Shown here piece after piece: positions 7,926 through 18,200 of a DNA stretch of 64,000 bases. A program made the translations under genes and the position numbers. How positions within the stretch are numbered: position 1 is the stretch's first letter; every line of letters begins with the position of its first letter. The DNA comes from Sphingobacteriales bacterium 44-15 (lineage in GTDB: Bacteria > Bacteroidota > Bacteroidia > Chitinophagales > Chitinophagaceae): assembly GCA_001899685.1 (NCBI GenBank), contig MKWG01000029.1, positions 16,162 to 80,161 of the forward strand, given 5' to 3'. The notes under the pieces were generated by a model. That model had not been told where the DNA came from. It did no database searches and saw nothing but the letters and a program-made list of their open reading frames with translations.

Positions 7926-9704
7926 TCACTTCCCCCTATAATGAAAATTAAACCTTCCCGCCGGCGCTACATCGCCATTCAGCCAAAAGTCCATTATATC
8001 TCCATCATGCTGCATGTTATCGCTCCACTTAAATCCAAAATCAGGTTCACCGGTGATGCCCAGTAGTTGTTTGGGCACTTTGATCTCGAGCTTGTTTCCA
8101 TTTACCGCGTAATCCACATCGCCTGCTTTTTGCCAGTACCAGGAGCCATCTGTCTTTTCGAGCACAGCTTTTGCCCCGGGGTTAATCCTGTTGATCACAA
8201 AATCGTAGCCTTCCCAGCCGGTGTTTTTATTGTTATCTATATCAATAAAAAGCCGCATCCATGCTGCATCGGTTTTGAGTGTAAGCGCTGCAGCAGTCTC
8301 CACATAGAAATATACGTTGTCGTTGTCTCTTGCCACTTTCGCCAATACTATATCATTCCGCCCGGAGCTGTTGGTATAATGCAAACTCCCCCAACCCGCA
8401 CTGTTACGATGCATGGTATTGCCTTTATATGATTTGAATGAAGGCGTTATCGCGCTCCATTCCGGAAACTTACCATCTATAGGAATAGTAACTGCGGCAG
8501 AAGTTTTTTCCGGTGCAGGCATACCTTTGAATCGGCGGATATTGCTCACCATCTGGTAATAATAACTATCACCATGACCACCCTTCATTGGTTCCACATC
8601 GCGGCTGCCCTCTTCATTACACTCATCAGGGAAAGCATTGGTTTGCTGTTGCCACACATCGTAACGTCCGGCAATCCATTCATTCCAGCCGGTAATAAAG
8701 ATAAATTCCGGATCAATTTCCAGCGCCCTGTCCCATTGTTCCTGAAAATTATATCCATAGTTTACCGCTCCCGGTTCCGTAATATGACCTTTTGCACTGG
8801 TATAGCTTCTGCCAAAAGCACCCGGGGCATTCATGGCGGTCAGCCCTCTTTCTTTGCTCCAGTTCTGGGCCACGCCAACCGTTACCTGCTCAAAGCCTCC
8901 ATCAGCAGTTTTAACAAAACCATGTTGCGGGTATATTTCCAGCCATCCCCAATGATCCGGCTTTTCAGGACCCTTATTATACACAGGCTGCCCGGGGCGA
9001 AAAGTAAAATACGCTTTGATCTCTTTGGTCAGTGCAGGATCAGAAGGTTTGTCTTTCATGTCGTCTGCAAATTCAGGCATGGCCATAATTAACGGCTTAC
9101 CCTTCCACATAAAAAACAGATCCTTGTATTTACCGGGCTTGTATAAGTCTCTGTATATCTCCCGGATAATTTCTTTACCTCCTTCGCTTAACCAGAAGGG
9201 TAACATGAATGCGATCTGCGGCGTGTGCACGCCATCTTTACGGGCCTGCGTAAATACTTCGCATAATTTCATGTACGATTCCTTCCAGGTAATATTGCCG
9301 TTGGTGCAATCAAAGATCAATACGTCCACCCCGGCATCAGCCAGCATCTCCGCGTGTTTGCGTAATACCCAGGCATCAGTATCTAAATAATAGCCCAATA
9401 AAGGTTCGCTCCAAAACCAGGGACTGTTGCGCTTTGGCCAAATCGGGTTGTTGTAATCATCAATGGCTTTAGGGTCGCGGGCAAGATATTCCGTTACATT
9501 AAATGGGGGATTTTTTAATCCGGGCTGTGTATGCCAGGTCCAGTAAAACAATCCAACAAACTTATCTTTCTTAGTAGCGCCCACCTCTGCATATTCCGGC
9601 AGTTTTCTACCCAGAGCATCAGTGGCAGAGGCATTGGTGCCGGGTACCTGTGCGTGTATGGAGATACTCCATGTAATGATCGCTAAACAAAATAAATATT
9701 TCAT
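7926..9704 (-). CDS. GH71/GH99-like glycoside hydrolase, paralogue 2
   Basis: 592 residues with a signal peptide (about 1-18, ends IHA), TIM-barrel-like catalytic domain and C-terminal CBM9-like beta-sandwich. It keeps the family blocks DAGVDVLIFDCTNGN, NFQEQWDRAL and GWNEWIAGR with Glu342 as a likely acid. Closest in sequence to the 6057-7793 product, sharing for example the closing NGDVAP-GRF segment, but with a different stretch in the middle of the barrel (about 185-290) where substrate specificity usually sits. Middle gene of a three-paralogue block in the enzyme part of the locus. Likely periplasmic or outer-membrane-associated. Substrate not deducible. Confidence 0.75.
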   Translation of the reverse strand: MKYLFCLAIITWSISIHAQVPGTNASATDALGRKLPEYAEVGATKKDKFVGLFYWTWHTQPGLKNPPFNVTEYLARDPKAIDDYNNPIWPKRNSPWFWSEPLLGYYLDTDAWVLRKHAEMLADAGVDVLIFDCTNGNITWKESYMKLCEVFTQARKDGVHTPQIAFMLPFWLSEGGKEIIREIYRDLYKPGKYKDLFFMWKGKPLIMAMPEFADDMKDKPSDPALTKEIKAYFTFRPGQPVYNKGPEKPDHWGWLEIYPQHGFVKTADGGFEQVTVGVAQNWSKERGLTAMNAPGAFGRSYTSAKGHITEPGAVNYGYNFQEQWDRALEIDPEFIFITGWNEWIAGRYDVWQQQTNAFPDECNEEGSRDVEPMKGGHGDSYYYQMVSNIRRFKGMPAPEKTSAAVTIPIDGKFPEWSAITPSFKSYKGNTMHRNSAGWGSLHYTNSSGRNDIVLAKVARDNDNVYFYVETAAALTLKTDAAWMRLFIDIDNNKNTGWEGYDFVINRINPGAKAVLEKTDGSWYWQKAGDVDYAVNGNKLEIKVPKQLLGITGEPDFGFKWSDNMQHDGDIMDFWLNGDVAPAGRFNFHYRGK

Positions 9705-9724
9705 GTTTTTTAGAATTTATTGTG

Positions 9725-9810
9725 GTGTGAGAAGTGAAACGATAAACGTGAGAGATGGAGCTTTGCTATTCAGGAGTTTATCTCACTTCTCCCGTCTGAC
9801 CTTTCACTTT
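9725..9810. repeat. 7-bp-period intergenic repeat with inverted arms
   Basis: Left arm gtgtgag/aagtgaa/acgataa/acgtgag; right arm tctcact/tctcccg/tctgacc/tttcact. Same 7-bp period and inverted layout as the repeat at 7820, in the next intergenic gap of the operon. Confidence 0.55.
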
Positions 9811-9812
9811 AT

Positions 9813-11801
9813 TTATTGTTTCTTCCAGATACAACGATAATTAAACCGCCTGTTGGGAGCGCTGTCGCCACTGGTGCATAGGGAGACCGGATCTTTCAGA
9901 TCATCCGGATTATCACACCAGTGAAAATCAAAGCTGAGCGTATTATGCTGCAGCCCCAGCAGCTTCCTCGGGATAGCCAGTTCAAGCGCATTGCCTTTAT
10001 ACCTGTAGTCTACCTGTGCCGCTTCTTTCCACTCTCCGTTACGGTATTGCATGACAGAAGTCTTATTCCCTGTTATTTTTTTGTTTACCAGAAAATCGTA
10101 TCCATACCATCCGGTAGAGGGATTTTTATCTGCATCAATCAACAGTAACATCCAGTTGTTATCTGTAGGAGCAGTTAATGCACTATCTGTTTCTGCATAA
10201 AAAGAAATATTGTTTTTGTCTACTGCTACTTTGCATGTAATAATATCATTGCGGCCGGAATTGTTTGTATAATGAATTCCGGCATAACCCGGGTGATCGC
10301 GATGAAAGATATCTCCCTTAGTATCCCTGTATTCAACCATTATGTTTTTCCAATCGGTAAAATCTCCATCGATCTTTATGGTTGAAATTCCCTTCAATGC
10401 AGGAACAGGGCGAACACCTTTATAGCGACGGATATTCTGTGCCATCTGCATATAGTAATTGTCGGTATAGCCGCCTTTCATCGGTTGAATAGCCCTGTTG
10501 AATTCGGCATTATACTGGTCAACAAAAAAATAGGGACTGTTGCGGCGCATAAAGGTAGTGGTCTTTCCTCCGTCAGGCTGATATTTTCCCGCTGTCCATT
10601 CGTTCCAGTCGTTGATATACAGGAACTGTGGATCAGCTTTTAACGCTTCATCCCACCTGTCCTGGAAATAAATACCATAGCCTTCAGGATGCTTTACGGT
10701 TTTCTTCAGCCAGGGCACATAGGCGGAATCAGGAAGATCATACTGGTTCAGCACAGGCTCGCCCTTTTCTCTGGTCCAGGATTTACCCACCAGGCTCGAA
10801 GGATGCTGGGCGGGAGTAACCGCAGCTTCTTCTTTTTTGCCTTTATGTGTAGACACCAGGCTATCGGGATGCATTGTTTTTACCTTTTCATTGCCGAGAT
10901 CATACCCAAAGCTCCAGTTATCTTCAGTGCCTACAAACCGTTTACCGGCCCATTTATAATATCCCCACCACATGTTGCGCAGTGTAAAATAATTCTTAAC
11001 TTCTTTTGTATAGTCTTTATATGATCTACTGGTATAATCGGGGTCATTATAATGCGGATTGTTCCTGTCGGTTATAGCCGCAGAATCAAAATGCGGATTG
11101 GGATTATTCACACCATTGCCGTTGGCATCTACGGATGGATCGGCATTATACAACAGCAACGGCTTTCCATCCCAGTAGAACCACAGGTCATCATACCTTT
11201 TTGCTTTATATATCCTGTCATACAGGTCCTGTACTACAGTCATCACCGGCCCATTGAAAGCCCAGAAACAAAACTTTGGCACTTTATTCCCTTCCATCTT
11301 CATTTTTTGCATCGTAGTGAAAAGGGTATCCCATTCATCCCAATAGCGGACCGCATTGGTAACATCCATGATCAATACATCCACACCGGCATCAGCAAGC
11401 ATAGAGATATCTTTTCGGATCACATATTCATCCTTGCTTATAAAATATCCCATCTCCGGTTCTCCCCAATGATAAGAGCCTTCTTTCCAATGCGGATCAT
11501 GCGCATCTAATCTTGCTTCGGGATTAGCGGCAAGCACTTGGGTTACGTCTCCCGTATAAGGACTTTTCTGGTGTATATGATCATCGGTATGCCATGTAAT
11601 GTAGAAGATACCTACCACTCTGTGTTGGTCATTCTTTACCGGGCCTGTGAATTCTATTCCCGGCATGGTACGTCCCAAAGCATCCGTTCCTACCCAGGTA
11701 TCAGGGTATATATCGCGGTAATAACTTTCATTTTGTGCATGTAACTGTATCACACAAAAAGGTAAAACTGATGTCAGCAACAGCAAACAATACTTTTTCA
11801 T
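9813..11801 (-). CDS. GH71/GH99-like glycoside hydrolase, paralogue 3 (long form)
   Basis: 662 residues, the longest of the three paralogues. Signal peptide about 1-22 (ends QLHAQ), TIM-barrel-like domain and C-terminal CBM9-like beta-sandwich. Blocks DAGVDVLIMDVTNA, YFQDRWDEAL and NDWNEWTAGK (Glu401) align with the others, but GWNEWIAGR has become NDWNEWTAGK. The extra length (about 70 residues, roughly residues 235-340) is an Asn/Asp/Tyr/Trp-rich insert before the QHPSS segment, likely extending the active-site loops. It starts 8 bp after the beta-propeller lipoprotein gene, so the two are certainly co-transcribed. Substrate probably related to but distinct from that of its paralogues. Confidence 0.75.
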   Translation of the reverse strand: MKKYCLLLLTSVLPFCVIQLHAQNESYYRDIYPDTWVGTDALGRTMPGIEFTGPVKNDQHRVVGIFYITWHTDDHIHQKSPYTGDVTQVLAANPEARLDAHDPHWKEGSYHWGEPEMGYFISKDEYVIRKDISMLADAGVDVLIMDVTNAVRYWDEWDTLFTTMQKMKMEGNKVPKFCFWAFNGPVMTVVQDLYDRIYKAKRYDDLWFYWDGKPLLLYNADPSVDANGNGVNNPNPHFDSAAITDRNNPHYNDPDYTSRSYKDYTKEVKNYFTLRNMWWGYYKWAGKRFVGTEDNWSFGYDLGNEKVKTMHPDSLVSTHKGKKEEAAVTPAQHPSSLVGKSWTREKGEPVLNQYDLPDSAYVPWLKKTVKHPEGYGIYFQDRWDEALKADPQFLYINDWNEWTAGKYQPDGGKTTTFMRRNSPYFFVDQYNAEFNRAIQPMKGGYTDNYYMQMAQNIRRYKGVRPVPALKGISTIKIDGDFTDWKNIMVEYRDTKGDIFHRDHPGYAGIHYTNNSGRNDIITCKVAVDKNNISFYAETDSALTAPTDNNWMLLLIDADKNPSTGWYGYDFLVNKKITGNKTSVMQYRNGEWKEAAQVDYRYKGNALELAIPRKLLGLQHNTLSFDFHWCDNPDDLKDPVSLCTSGDSAPNRRFNYRCIWKKQ

Positions 11802-11809
11802 TCTGCTTC

Positions 11810-13273
11810 TTAGTTGGTAGTATTAACAATCAATTTAAAAGAAATCGGCTGCCAGGCTGTATTCCAGTCGGCCCAATTCGGCCCATAGGCATAGGAGAGA
11901 TACTGTTGTTTACCCGGGTTGATATGCCCGTTCTCATCCCCGCTCCATCCGCAGTTATGCAGGTATGGCTTAAGGCCAGCTCTTATTTCAGCTATTTTAT
12001 TAAACGATAACCCATCCGGTGATTCCCATAAAACAATATAACTGTTTGCAGTAAGTCTCGACGCAGTATGTACGGCATAATATTTTTTACGATCATCCCT
12101 GTATTTCACATCGCAATGGTCTGACCCTTTAATAGCGGTTTTATTTATTGCTGTACCGTGAAGCGTTAAATGCGCCGGCCAATTATTATCAGAAGCAGCA
12201 GCCGTAGCTACTCTCGTTTCTGTAGTTTCCACACCGTTCCATGAATAGTAAAAGAAAATGGTATCGTTATTTACTACCATACAGGGTTCACCGGCGCCCC
12301 ATGCATCAGCCTCTCCATCAAATGTTATTACCGGTTGCGGATTACCTCCCCACGATGTGCCGTTCCATTTTTCCCATGGTCCGCCGGGAGATGTTGATCT
12401 TGCCACATACGCATGATTAAAGACACCTCTCATATCTTCAGTAGAGGTGTAACCGATATAATAATACCCATTGCATTTTGCCACCCCGGGATCGCAAACA
12501 GATAACTGATCACGGGAACCTTCCGTTGGTTTTAAAACCATGGCATCTTCAGTCCAGGTTTTGCCGCCATCAGCCGATCGCCGGTACGCTGCCTGGTCCC
12601 AATAGCTGGCGCCTGAAGATCTGTTGATCAATATAAATGACTGATAAGAACCGTCTGTAGCCGCTCCGTCTTTAAAATTACTAATGCCGTCAATATTTCC
12701 ATCCTTTTTCCAAACGCCTGCTGTACCGGAAGGATCGGTCAATATCCATAAATAGCTACCGGCAGAAAATTTATTTTCACCGGCTACCTGCAGGTTCTGG
12801 TTATCCTGGTAATTATTGTATACTATTGTTGCCAATGGCCCGGAAGCTATCGTTGAAGCATAGTCGCTTTTCCACTGATACAGGCTTAAAGTAAGACTGC
12901 TGTTGGTTGAATTCCAGTTCGGGCAGGCAACTGCAACTGCATAAAAAGGGGCTTCGCTGGTAAATTGCTGTGCGGCAGTATGACCCGCCGTTAAGCTTAC
13001 AGCCGTTTGCGCACCCGATTCGTTATAACATAAAACTTTATCTCCAAATGTGTCGCCGGGTGCAGCAAACCAGGCATCAATGGTTCCGTCAGCATTTTCT
13101 ATAATGGAAGGACCATACCTGTATACACCACCGGTATAAATATCCCATCCGTTTTGTACAGCAAAGACACTTTCATATGAAGTATCTGTGAGAGATGTAT
13201 TATCAACCGTTGCTTTGGATTTACCGCAACTTCCGGCAGCAATCAATATCCATGCTAATAAAAACTTATTCAT
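11810..13273 (-). CDS. Beta-propeller lipoprotein, candidate glycan-active enzyme
   Basis: 487-residue lipoprotein: lipobox AAGSC (Cys16), then a domain with the alternation of a sialidase/GH43-type propeller. Recurrent features are YRYGPSIIENADGTIDAWF, a BNR/Asp-box-like RRSADGGKTWTED, CDPGVAKCNGYYYIGYTS and a late HCDVKYRDD-KKYYAVHT blade. This suggests a five- to seven-bladed propeller that binds or cleaves a sugar at the surface. I cannot assign it to a named GH or PL family. It opens the enzyme block of the locus: an intrinsic-terminator-like hairpin (13290) and a 7-bp repeat separate it from the SusCD genes, while the following GH gene begins 8 bp after it. Confidence 0.65.
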   Translation of the reverse strand: MNKFLLAWILIAAGSCGKSKATVDNTSLTDTSYESVFAVQNGWDIYTGGVYRYGPSIIENADGTIDAWFAAPGDTFGDKVLCYNESGAQTAVSLTAGHTAAQQFTSEAPFYAVAVACPNWNSTNSSLTLSLYQWKSDYASTIASGPLATIVYNNYQDNQNLQVAGENKFSAGSYLWILTDPSGTAGVWKKDGNIDGISNFKDGAATDGSYQSFILINRSSGASYWDQAAYRRSADGGKTWTEDAMVLKPTEGSRDQLSVCDPGVAKCNGYYYIGYTSTEDMRGVFNHAYVARSTSPGGPWEKWNGTSWGGNPQPVITFDGEADAWGAGEPCMVVNNDTIFFYYSWNGVETTETRVATAAASDNNWPAHLTLHGTAINKTAIKGSDHCDVKYRDDRKKYYAVHTASRLTANSYIVLWESPDGLSFNKIAEIRAGLKPYLHNCGWSGDENGHINPGKQQYLSYAYGPNWADWNTAWQPISFKLIVNTTN

Positions 13274-13289
13274 TCAGATAAGCATAAAA

Positions 13290-13313
13290 ACCGCTCCCTG
13301 TTACAGGAGCGGT
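13290..13313 (-). terminator. Intrinsic terminator between SusCD and enzyme genes
   Basis: Stem ACCGCTCC (13290-13297) with GGAGCGGT (13306-13313), 8-nt loop; on the minus strand the hairpin is followed by TTTTTATG. It lies between the SusD gene and the beta-propeller gene, just upstream of the latter's start, so it probably ends most SusCD transcripts and lets some read through. Confidence 0.7.
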
Positions 13314-13336
13314 ATATGAAAAATAGCCCCAAAACT

Positions 13337-13441
13337 GCTGATAGCGGTCAGCTATCAGCTATCAGCAATTGGCTTTCAGAGTTCAAGCGCCTCACTTACC
13401 ACTTATCACTTACCACTTACCACTTACCACTTACCACTTAC
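13337..13441. repeat. 7-bp tandem repeats (two families side by side)
   Basis: Units gctgata/gcggtca/gctatca/gctatca/gcaattg/gctttca (13337-13378) are followed by seven near-perfect units of CACTTAC (13393-13441). Period is exactly 7 throughout. Lies between the SusD gene and the terminator at 13290. Confidence 0.8.
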
Positions 13442-13464
13442 ACTTCCTGATACCTCACAGCCCC

Positions 13465-15228
13465 CTACCATTCCGGATTCTGCCAGTTTTCACCGGTCAG
13501 TCCCATCATCTTATTCACTTCAGACTGATCTATCGGGTATAATAACCATTTTGCGGATGAACAATTTCTATCAGGGAATTTGAATCGTGTGTAAGTGAGT
13601 GCAGACCCTGATTTGGTGATACGCATGCCTGTAAGAAACTTATCTGTCTGGTCAAGGATCTTCCACCTGCGCACATCAAAGAAGCGGTGTTCTTCAAATG
13701 CAAATTCTATCCTGCGTTCATTGCGATAGCGGTTTTCAAATTCTTCTGCTGTCAATCCGGAAGGCAATTCCGGCATCCCGGCTCTTGCCCTTACCATGTT
13801 TACCGCTTCTCTGGCAGATAAAGAAGAACCATTCACGGTTACCTCATCATCCGGGCCCACTGTTTGATACGCCGCCTCTGCAAAATTCATCAGCAATTCA
13901 GCATACCTGAACAAACGGATGGCACCATCCGACTGGTTGCTGATGCCGGACCTGTGACTGTTGAATTTGCGCATATAATAACCGGTACGCGTATGCTTCC
14001 TGTCGTCTGTAGCTATACCTTCGTTTCCGCCAACATAAGTTTCAATAGTATATCCCGCTGGCTGATCAAGATGGCGCAATGCGCCATTATAATAAATAGA
14101 AGCATAAAACCGCGGGTCTCTCCCTTCATAGGGATTTAGAGGATCATAACCGGAAGCCGGATTAATAACAGGTACGAGGTGATTAGCATCACTGTATCCA
14201 AGTATAGCGGGCTCACCATTTGCCATTTCATAAGCGTCAATCAGACCCTGCGAAGGGCAGGGTCCCGCTTTATCTACTCCGTCTGTAGAAGGCAGCCCCG
14301 CATATTTCCAAACCTGCATTTGCGCACCGCCCTGGTAGATGGTTTCTTTATCCACCGCACGGAGATCGTTAGACGAAGTAAGGAAATAAGTAGCGTACAC
14401 GTTCTGCGCTTCACCTGCACCGGAGTATACATCAAACAATTTATAGCCGTTGGCAGTGCATTGATACAGGGCTTCAGAAGTGATATCCAGCGCATTCTGC
14501 CACGTATATGTGCCATCGCTGAATAACGGGCTCGCCGCATAAGTTACCGCCTGCGACATGATAGCGTAAGGCACCGCACGTGACATGATGCCAAACTGGT
14601 TAGCCTGTATTTCCCAGGAAAATCCACCGGCGTTGTTCGGCGCAGCAAGCGCATCATTACAATCTTTAAGTATCTGTGTAACTACTTCAGAAAAAGTTGA
14701 TTTTTTGTCATTAGAAAAATCATAATCAATTTCGTACGGTATAGTAATAACAGGAACGCTTTCATATCTTTTGATCAGCTGCAGGTAATACAATGCCCGC
14801 AGTGTTTTTGCCTGGGCGATCCATCCCTGTTTTTCATCTTCACCGGCTATCACCCCGGCAGTTTTCATTCCTTCAATAAAAGTATTGCATTTTCTTATGC
14901 CGATGTAAAGGTTGGTCCAGGGACTGCCATCTGATGAATAGGAATCATAATCAGAGCTGGTAACATTTCCGCCATACCATATACTGTATTTTGATCCGGC
15001 CGTAATATCGTCTGCATCTTCCGCTTCATCGGTATAGGAAGACCTGTCCATATACGGAGCAGGGCAATACCCATAGCAGGAATTCAGATATCCTCTTACC
15101 TGGTTATAATCGTTAAATACATTTGCAAGTGATATCCTGCCATCAGCAGGTAAATCCAGTTTTTTATTACAGGATAAAGTGATAAAGGCGATCAGGACCC
15201 CTGCCACAATATTGTTATATTTTTTCAT
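13465..15228 (-). CDS. susD: SusD/RagB-family glycan-binding lipoprotein
   Basis: 587-residue surface lipoprotein with lipobox TLSC (Cys20). N-terminal SusD-like TPR helices (about 35-200: LANVFNDYNQVRGYLNSCY, LRALYYLQLIKRYESVP) and C-terminal RagB/SusD region (MVRARAGMPELP, YRNERRIEFAFEEHRFFDVRRW, LLYPIDQSEVNKM). It caps the SusC channel encoded 63 bp upstream and captures glycan fragments for TonB-dependent uptake. Second SusD of the locus, distinct in length from the 653-residue one. Symbol used in the family sense only. Confidence 0.92.
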   Translation of the reverse strand: MKKYNNIVAGVLIAFITLSCNKKLDLPADGRISLANVFNDYNQVRGYLNSCYGYCPAPYMDRSSYTDEAEDADDITAGSKYSIWYGGNVTSSDYDSYSSDGSPWTNLYIGIRKCNTFIEGMKTAGVIAGEDEKQGWIAQAKTLRALYYLQLIKRYESVPVITIPYEIDYDFSNDKKSTFSEVVTQILKDCNDALAAPNNAGGFSWEIQANQFGIMSRAVPYAIMSQAVTYAASPLFSDGTYTWQNALDITSEALYQCTANGYKLFDVYSGAGEAQNVYATYFLTSSNDLRAVDKETIYQGGAQMQVWKYAGLPSTDGVDKAGPCPSQGLIDAYEMANGEPAILGYSDANHLVPVINPASGYDPLNPYEGRDPRFYASIYYNGALRHLDQPAGYTIETYVGGNEGIATDDRKHTRTGYYMRKFNSHRSGISNQSDGAIRLFRYAELLMNFAEAAYQTVGPDDEVTVNGSSLSAREAVNMVRARAGMPELPSGLTAEEFENRYRNERRIEFAFEEHRFFDVRRWKILDQTDKFLTGMRITKSGSALTYTRFKFPDRNCSSAKWLLYPIDQSEVNKMMGLTGENWQNPEW

Positions 15229-15291
15229 TCTGTTTCAGTTTAATTGTACCGGGCTTAGCCAATACTTAAAAAATAAAGAATCAAGATTATC

Positions 15292-18200
15292 TTAGAAGGT
15301 TACGCTTAACCCTATATTGTATACCCTGTATACCGGGAAGCCAAGATAGCCGCCACCTTCGGGACCAAAGTCTTTGCTTTTCATTTTATCCCACGTAATA
15401 AGATTCTGACCACTTAACAGCAACCGTATATTCTGGGCAGCAATAGCATTGGCTACCCTTCCCGGGAATGTGTAAGAAAGTTCCAGGTTTTTTAACCGGA
15501 TGAACGACCTGTCGTAAGCAAAGAAGTCGCTGGCCTGGTGGTTCACACTTTGTTTGGCTGATAATGCAGGATACAAAATTTCTTCACCTGCCGCGTAACG
15601 TTCCGCTGTCCATGAATGACTATGCAAAGCGCCAAACAGTCCGCCGTATGAAGTTTCATATACACCTGCACCACTATATAAAGAGGTAAAGTCGCCTACC
15701 CCCTGGAACAGCACATTCAATTCAACAGATTTGAACCTCAGCCTGCCGGTAATGCCATATATATAGCGCGGCAGTGCACCATGACCAATAGGAGCAACAT
15801 CCCTGTCATTCAATTTACCGTCACCATTCAGATCCTTATAGATCAGGTCGCCCACACGCGGAGCACCAAAAGTATAAGCGAGTGTACTGTTGTCTAATTC
15901 CTGCTGCGAGTTAAACATACCGTTGCCATTGCTGTAATCAACTATATAACCAAATTGCTGCCCGTAAGAATAACCTTCCTGCTGCTTCCTGTAAGCATAA
16001 TCTGATGTCCTTTCTGCTTCGTTGGCACTGATGATGGTATTTTTCGAGTAAGAAAAATTACCGCCTACTGATGCGCCCCAGTTCTTATTGAATTCTTTAG
16101 TATAATCAACCGTCAGCTCAAAGCCTTTATTTTCATATTTACCTTCGTTTAAAGAAGGATAATTGTCCAAAGGAATACCCTGGTAGGCTGGTATTGTTCC
16201 GGTAGCCGGTACAATCATATTATCTACTTTTTCACTGAATATATCCGCCGTAATGGTAATAGCATTCAACAATCCTATATCAATGCCGGCATTAGCTTTG
16301 GCAGAAACTTCCGCACTGATCCTCTTATCCCCTTTATTGCCTTCAACTACCAGGTACTGTAAATAACCGATAGGACCTCCATTGGTTAAACGAACATTAT
16401 CCTCATAAGCAAACCGGTTGAGCCCGCTCTGATCGTTGGCGGTTTTGCCATAAGATCCCCTGAGCTTTAACAAGGTCAGTACTTTATTATTTTGCAGGAA
16501 AGATTCGTTACTGATCATCCAGCCTGCAGCAACAGACGGTGTTGCAGTAAACCTGGAGCTTCTTGCATACTGGTCTGAACCGGAATATCCCAGGTCGAGC
16601 TTTACAAAATATCTCCCGCTATAGTCATACATTGCTTCTGCCCCGGTATGTATGCGCTTGTAGGGAAACGATAACAGAGAGGCAACATCTGTTTTAGTTA
16701 AATCCTGGTAGAACATATATCCCAATGCACGGACATTATGCTTACCAAAGCTTCTCTCATAATTCAGGAGAGCGTTGTAGGTAAGATGATAATAAAACGA
16801 ATGAGTCTTGGTATAAGCAAGCGGAGTATTTATTTCTGTCCCATCACCAGCAAACGCCAGTGAATCATCAATATACTGGTCGCGCACATATCTTGCATAA
16901 TTTTGAGTAGTAAACAGTCCGCCTACCGAATTGGTCTGATAATTAAATGTCCCCGTTAAGGACAATCCCTTAGTGATAAATCCCAAATTCAGGTCTATTC
17001 CAAACTGAGAGGTAGTGTTGGTAACAGTATACCTGACATAACCGCTGCGGTTAAGCAATCCATAAGCGGGACTATGCACAAAATTGGAGCCTGTACTAAT
17101 GACTTCCCCACCTTCATCAATTACATCCCCCGTTACAGGATCTACAATTTTAGGTGTAAGCGGACCGTATACATTTGCAGGAACTTCGAATATGCTGCTG
17201 TATACAGCCTGGTTGCCCGCTCCGCCGGGAGTGCGTTCCCGCTTGATATTTCCGCTCAGCCTTACATAAGCTTTGATCCATTTGTTGATATTCATATCCA
17301 CATTCGTCCTGTAATTCACCCACAGGTTATTGGCATTGGCATCGTAACGGGGCTGGTCGGTTTTAAAATATCCGCCCTGGTGCATCACATTCAGATTGGT
17401 GAAATACTGTATTTTATCACTGCCGCCGTTGAGGTTAACGCTTACCCGCTGCATTGCAGCCAGATCTTTCATGAACATTTCGTACCAATTATTATTAGGA
17501 TACAGTTCTTTATCAGAACCTGATTTGTAAGCTGCGATAGCAGCATCACTGTAAGGTGGCACAAAGGGATCCGCGGAATTGATATAGTCGTTCTTAGCCG
17601 CCAGGTTGCTTAGCTCTGCATAAGTAGCCGCATCATAATGTGTGGGTATAGTAGTGGCCTGCTGCACGGATTGATCTATTCTTGTTCTGACTTCCAGTTC
17701 TCCCTTCCTTCCTCTTTTGGTTTTAACTACCAGTAATCCGTTGCCGCCCAGTATACCATACAGCGCCTGCGTGGAAGCATCTTTCAAAACACTGATGGAT
17801 TCAATTTCAGTTGGAGAAATATATTCCAGCGTCTGGTTGCTGTTGTAGGGTACAAGCACACCGTCCACCACTACCAATGGCCCGTTATTGCGTGCAAAGC
17901 TGAATCCCCTCACTGCCATAGACGTAGTAGCACGAGATAGTTCAGAAAATGTTTCAAGGGTAGTAAGCCCGGGTAGTCTTCCTCCCAGGGTTTGCCCGAA
18001 ATTAGCTACAGGCGCCCTTTCCAGCTCTGCCCCTGTTACCGTTGCTGCCGCACCTGCAAAATGCCTGCGGCGCTGGCTATTATACCCTAATTGTATTTCT
18101 TCATCTAATTTGTGTGCATCCGGCTGCAATTGTACATTGATGGTTTCTTTTTCCCCAATAGTTTCTGTGGCAATCAAATAACCGGTATATGTGAACGTGA

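Noticed and set aside
13393-13441. Seven CACTTAC units considered as a CRISPR-like array
   Set aside because: Units are 7 bp with no spacers and no cas genes nearby.
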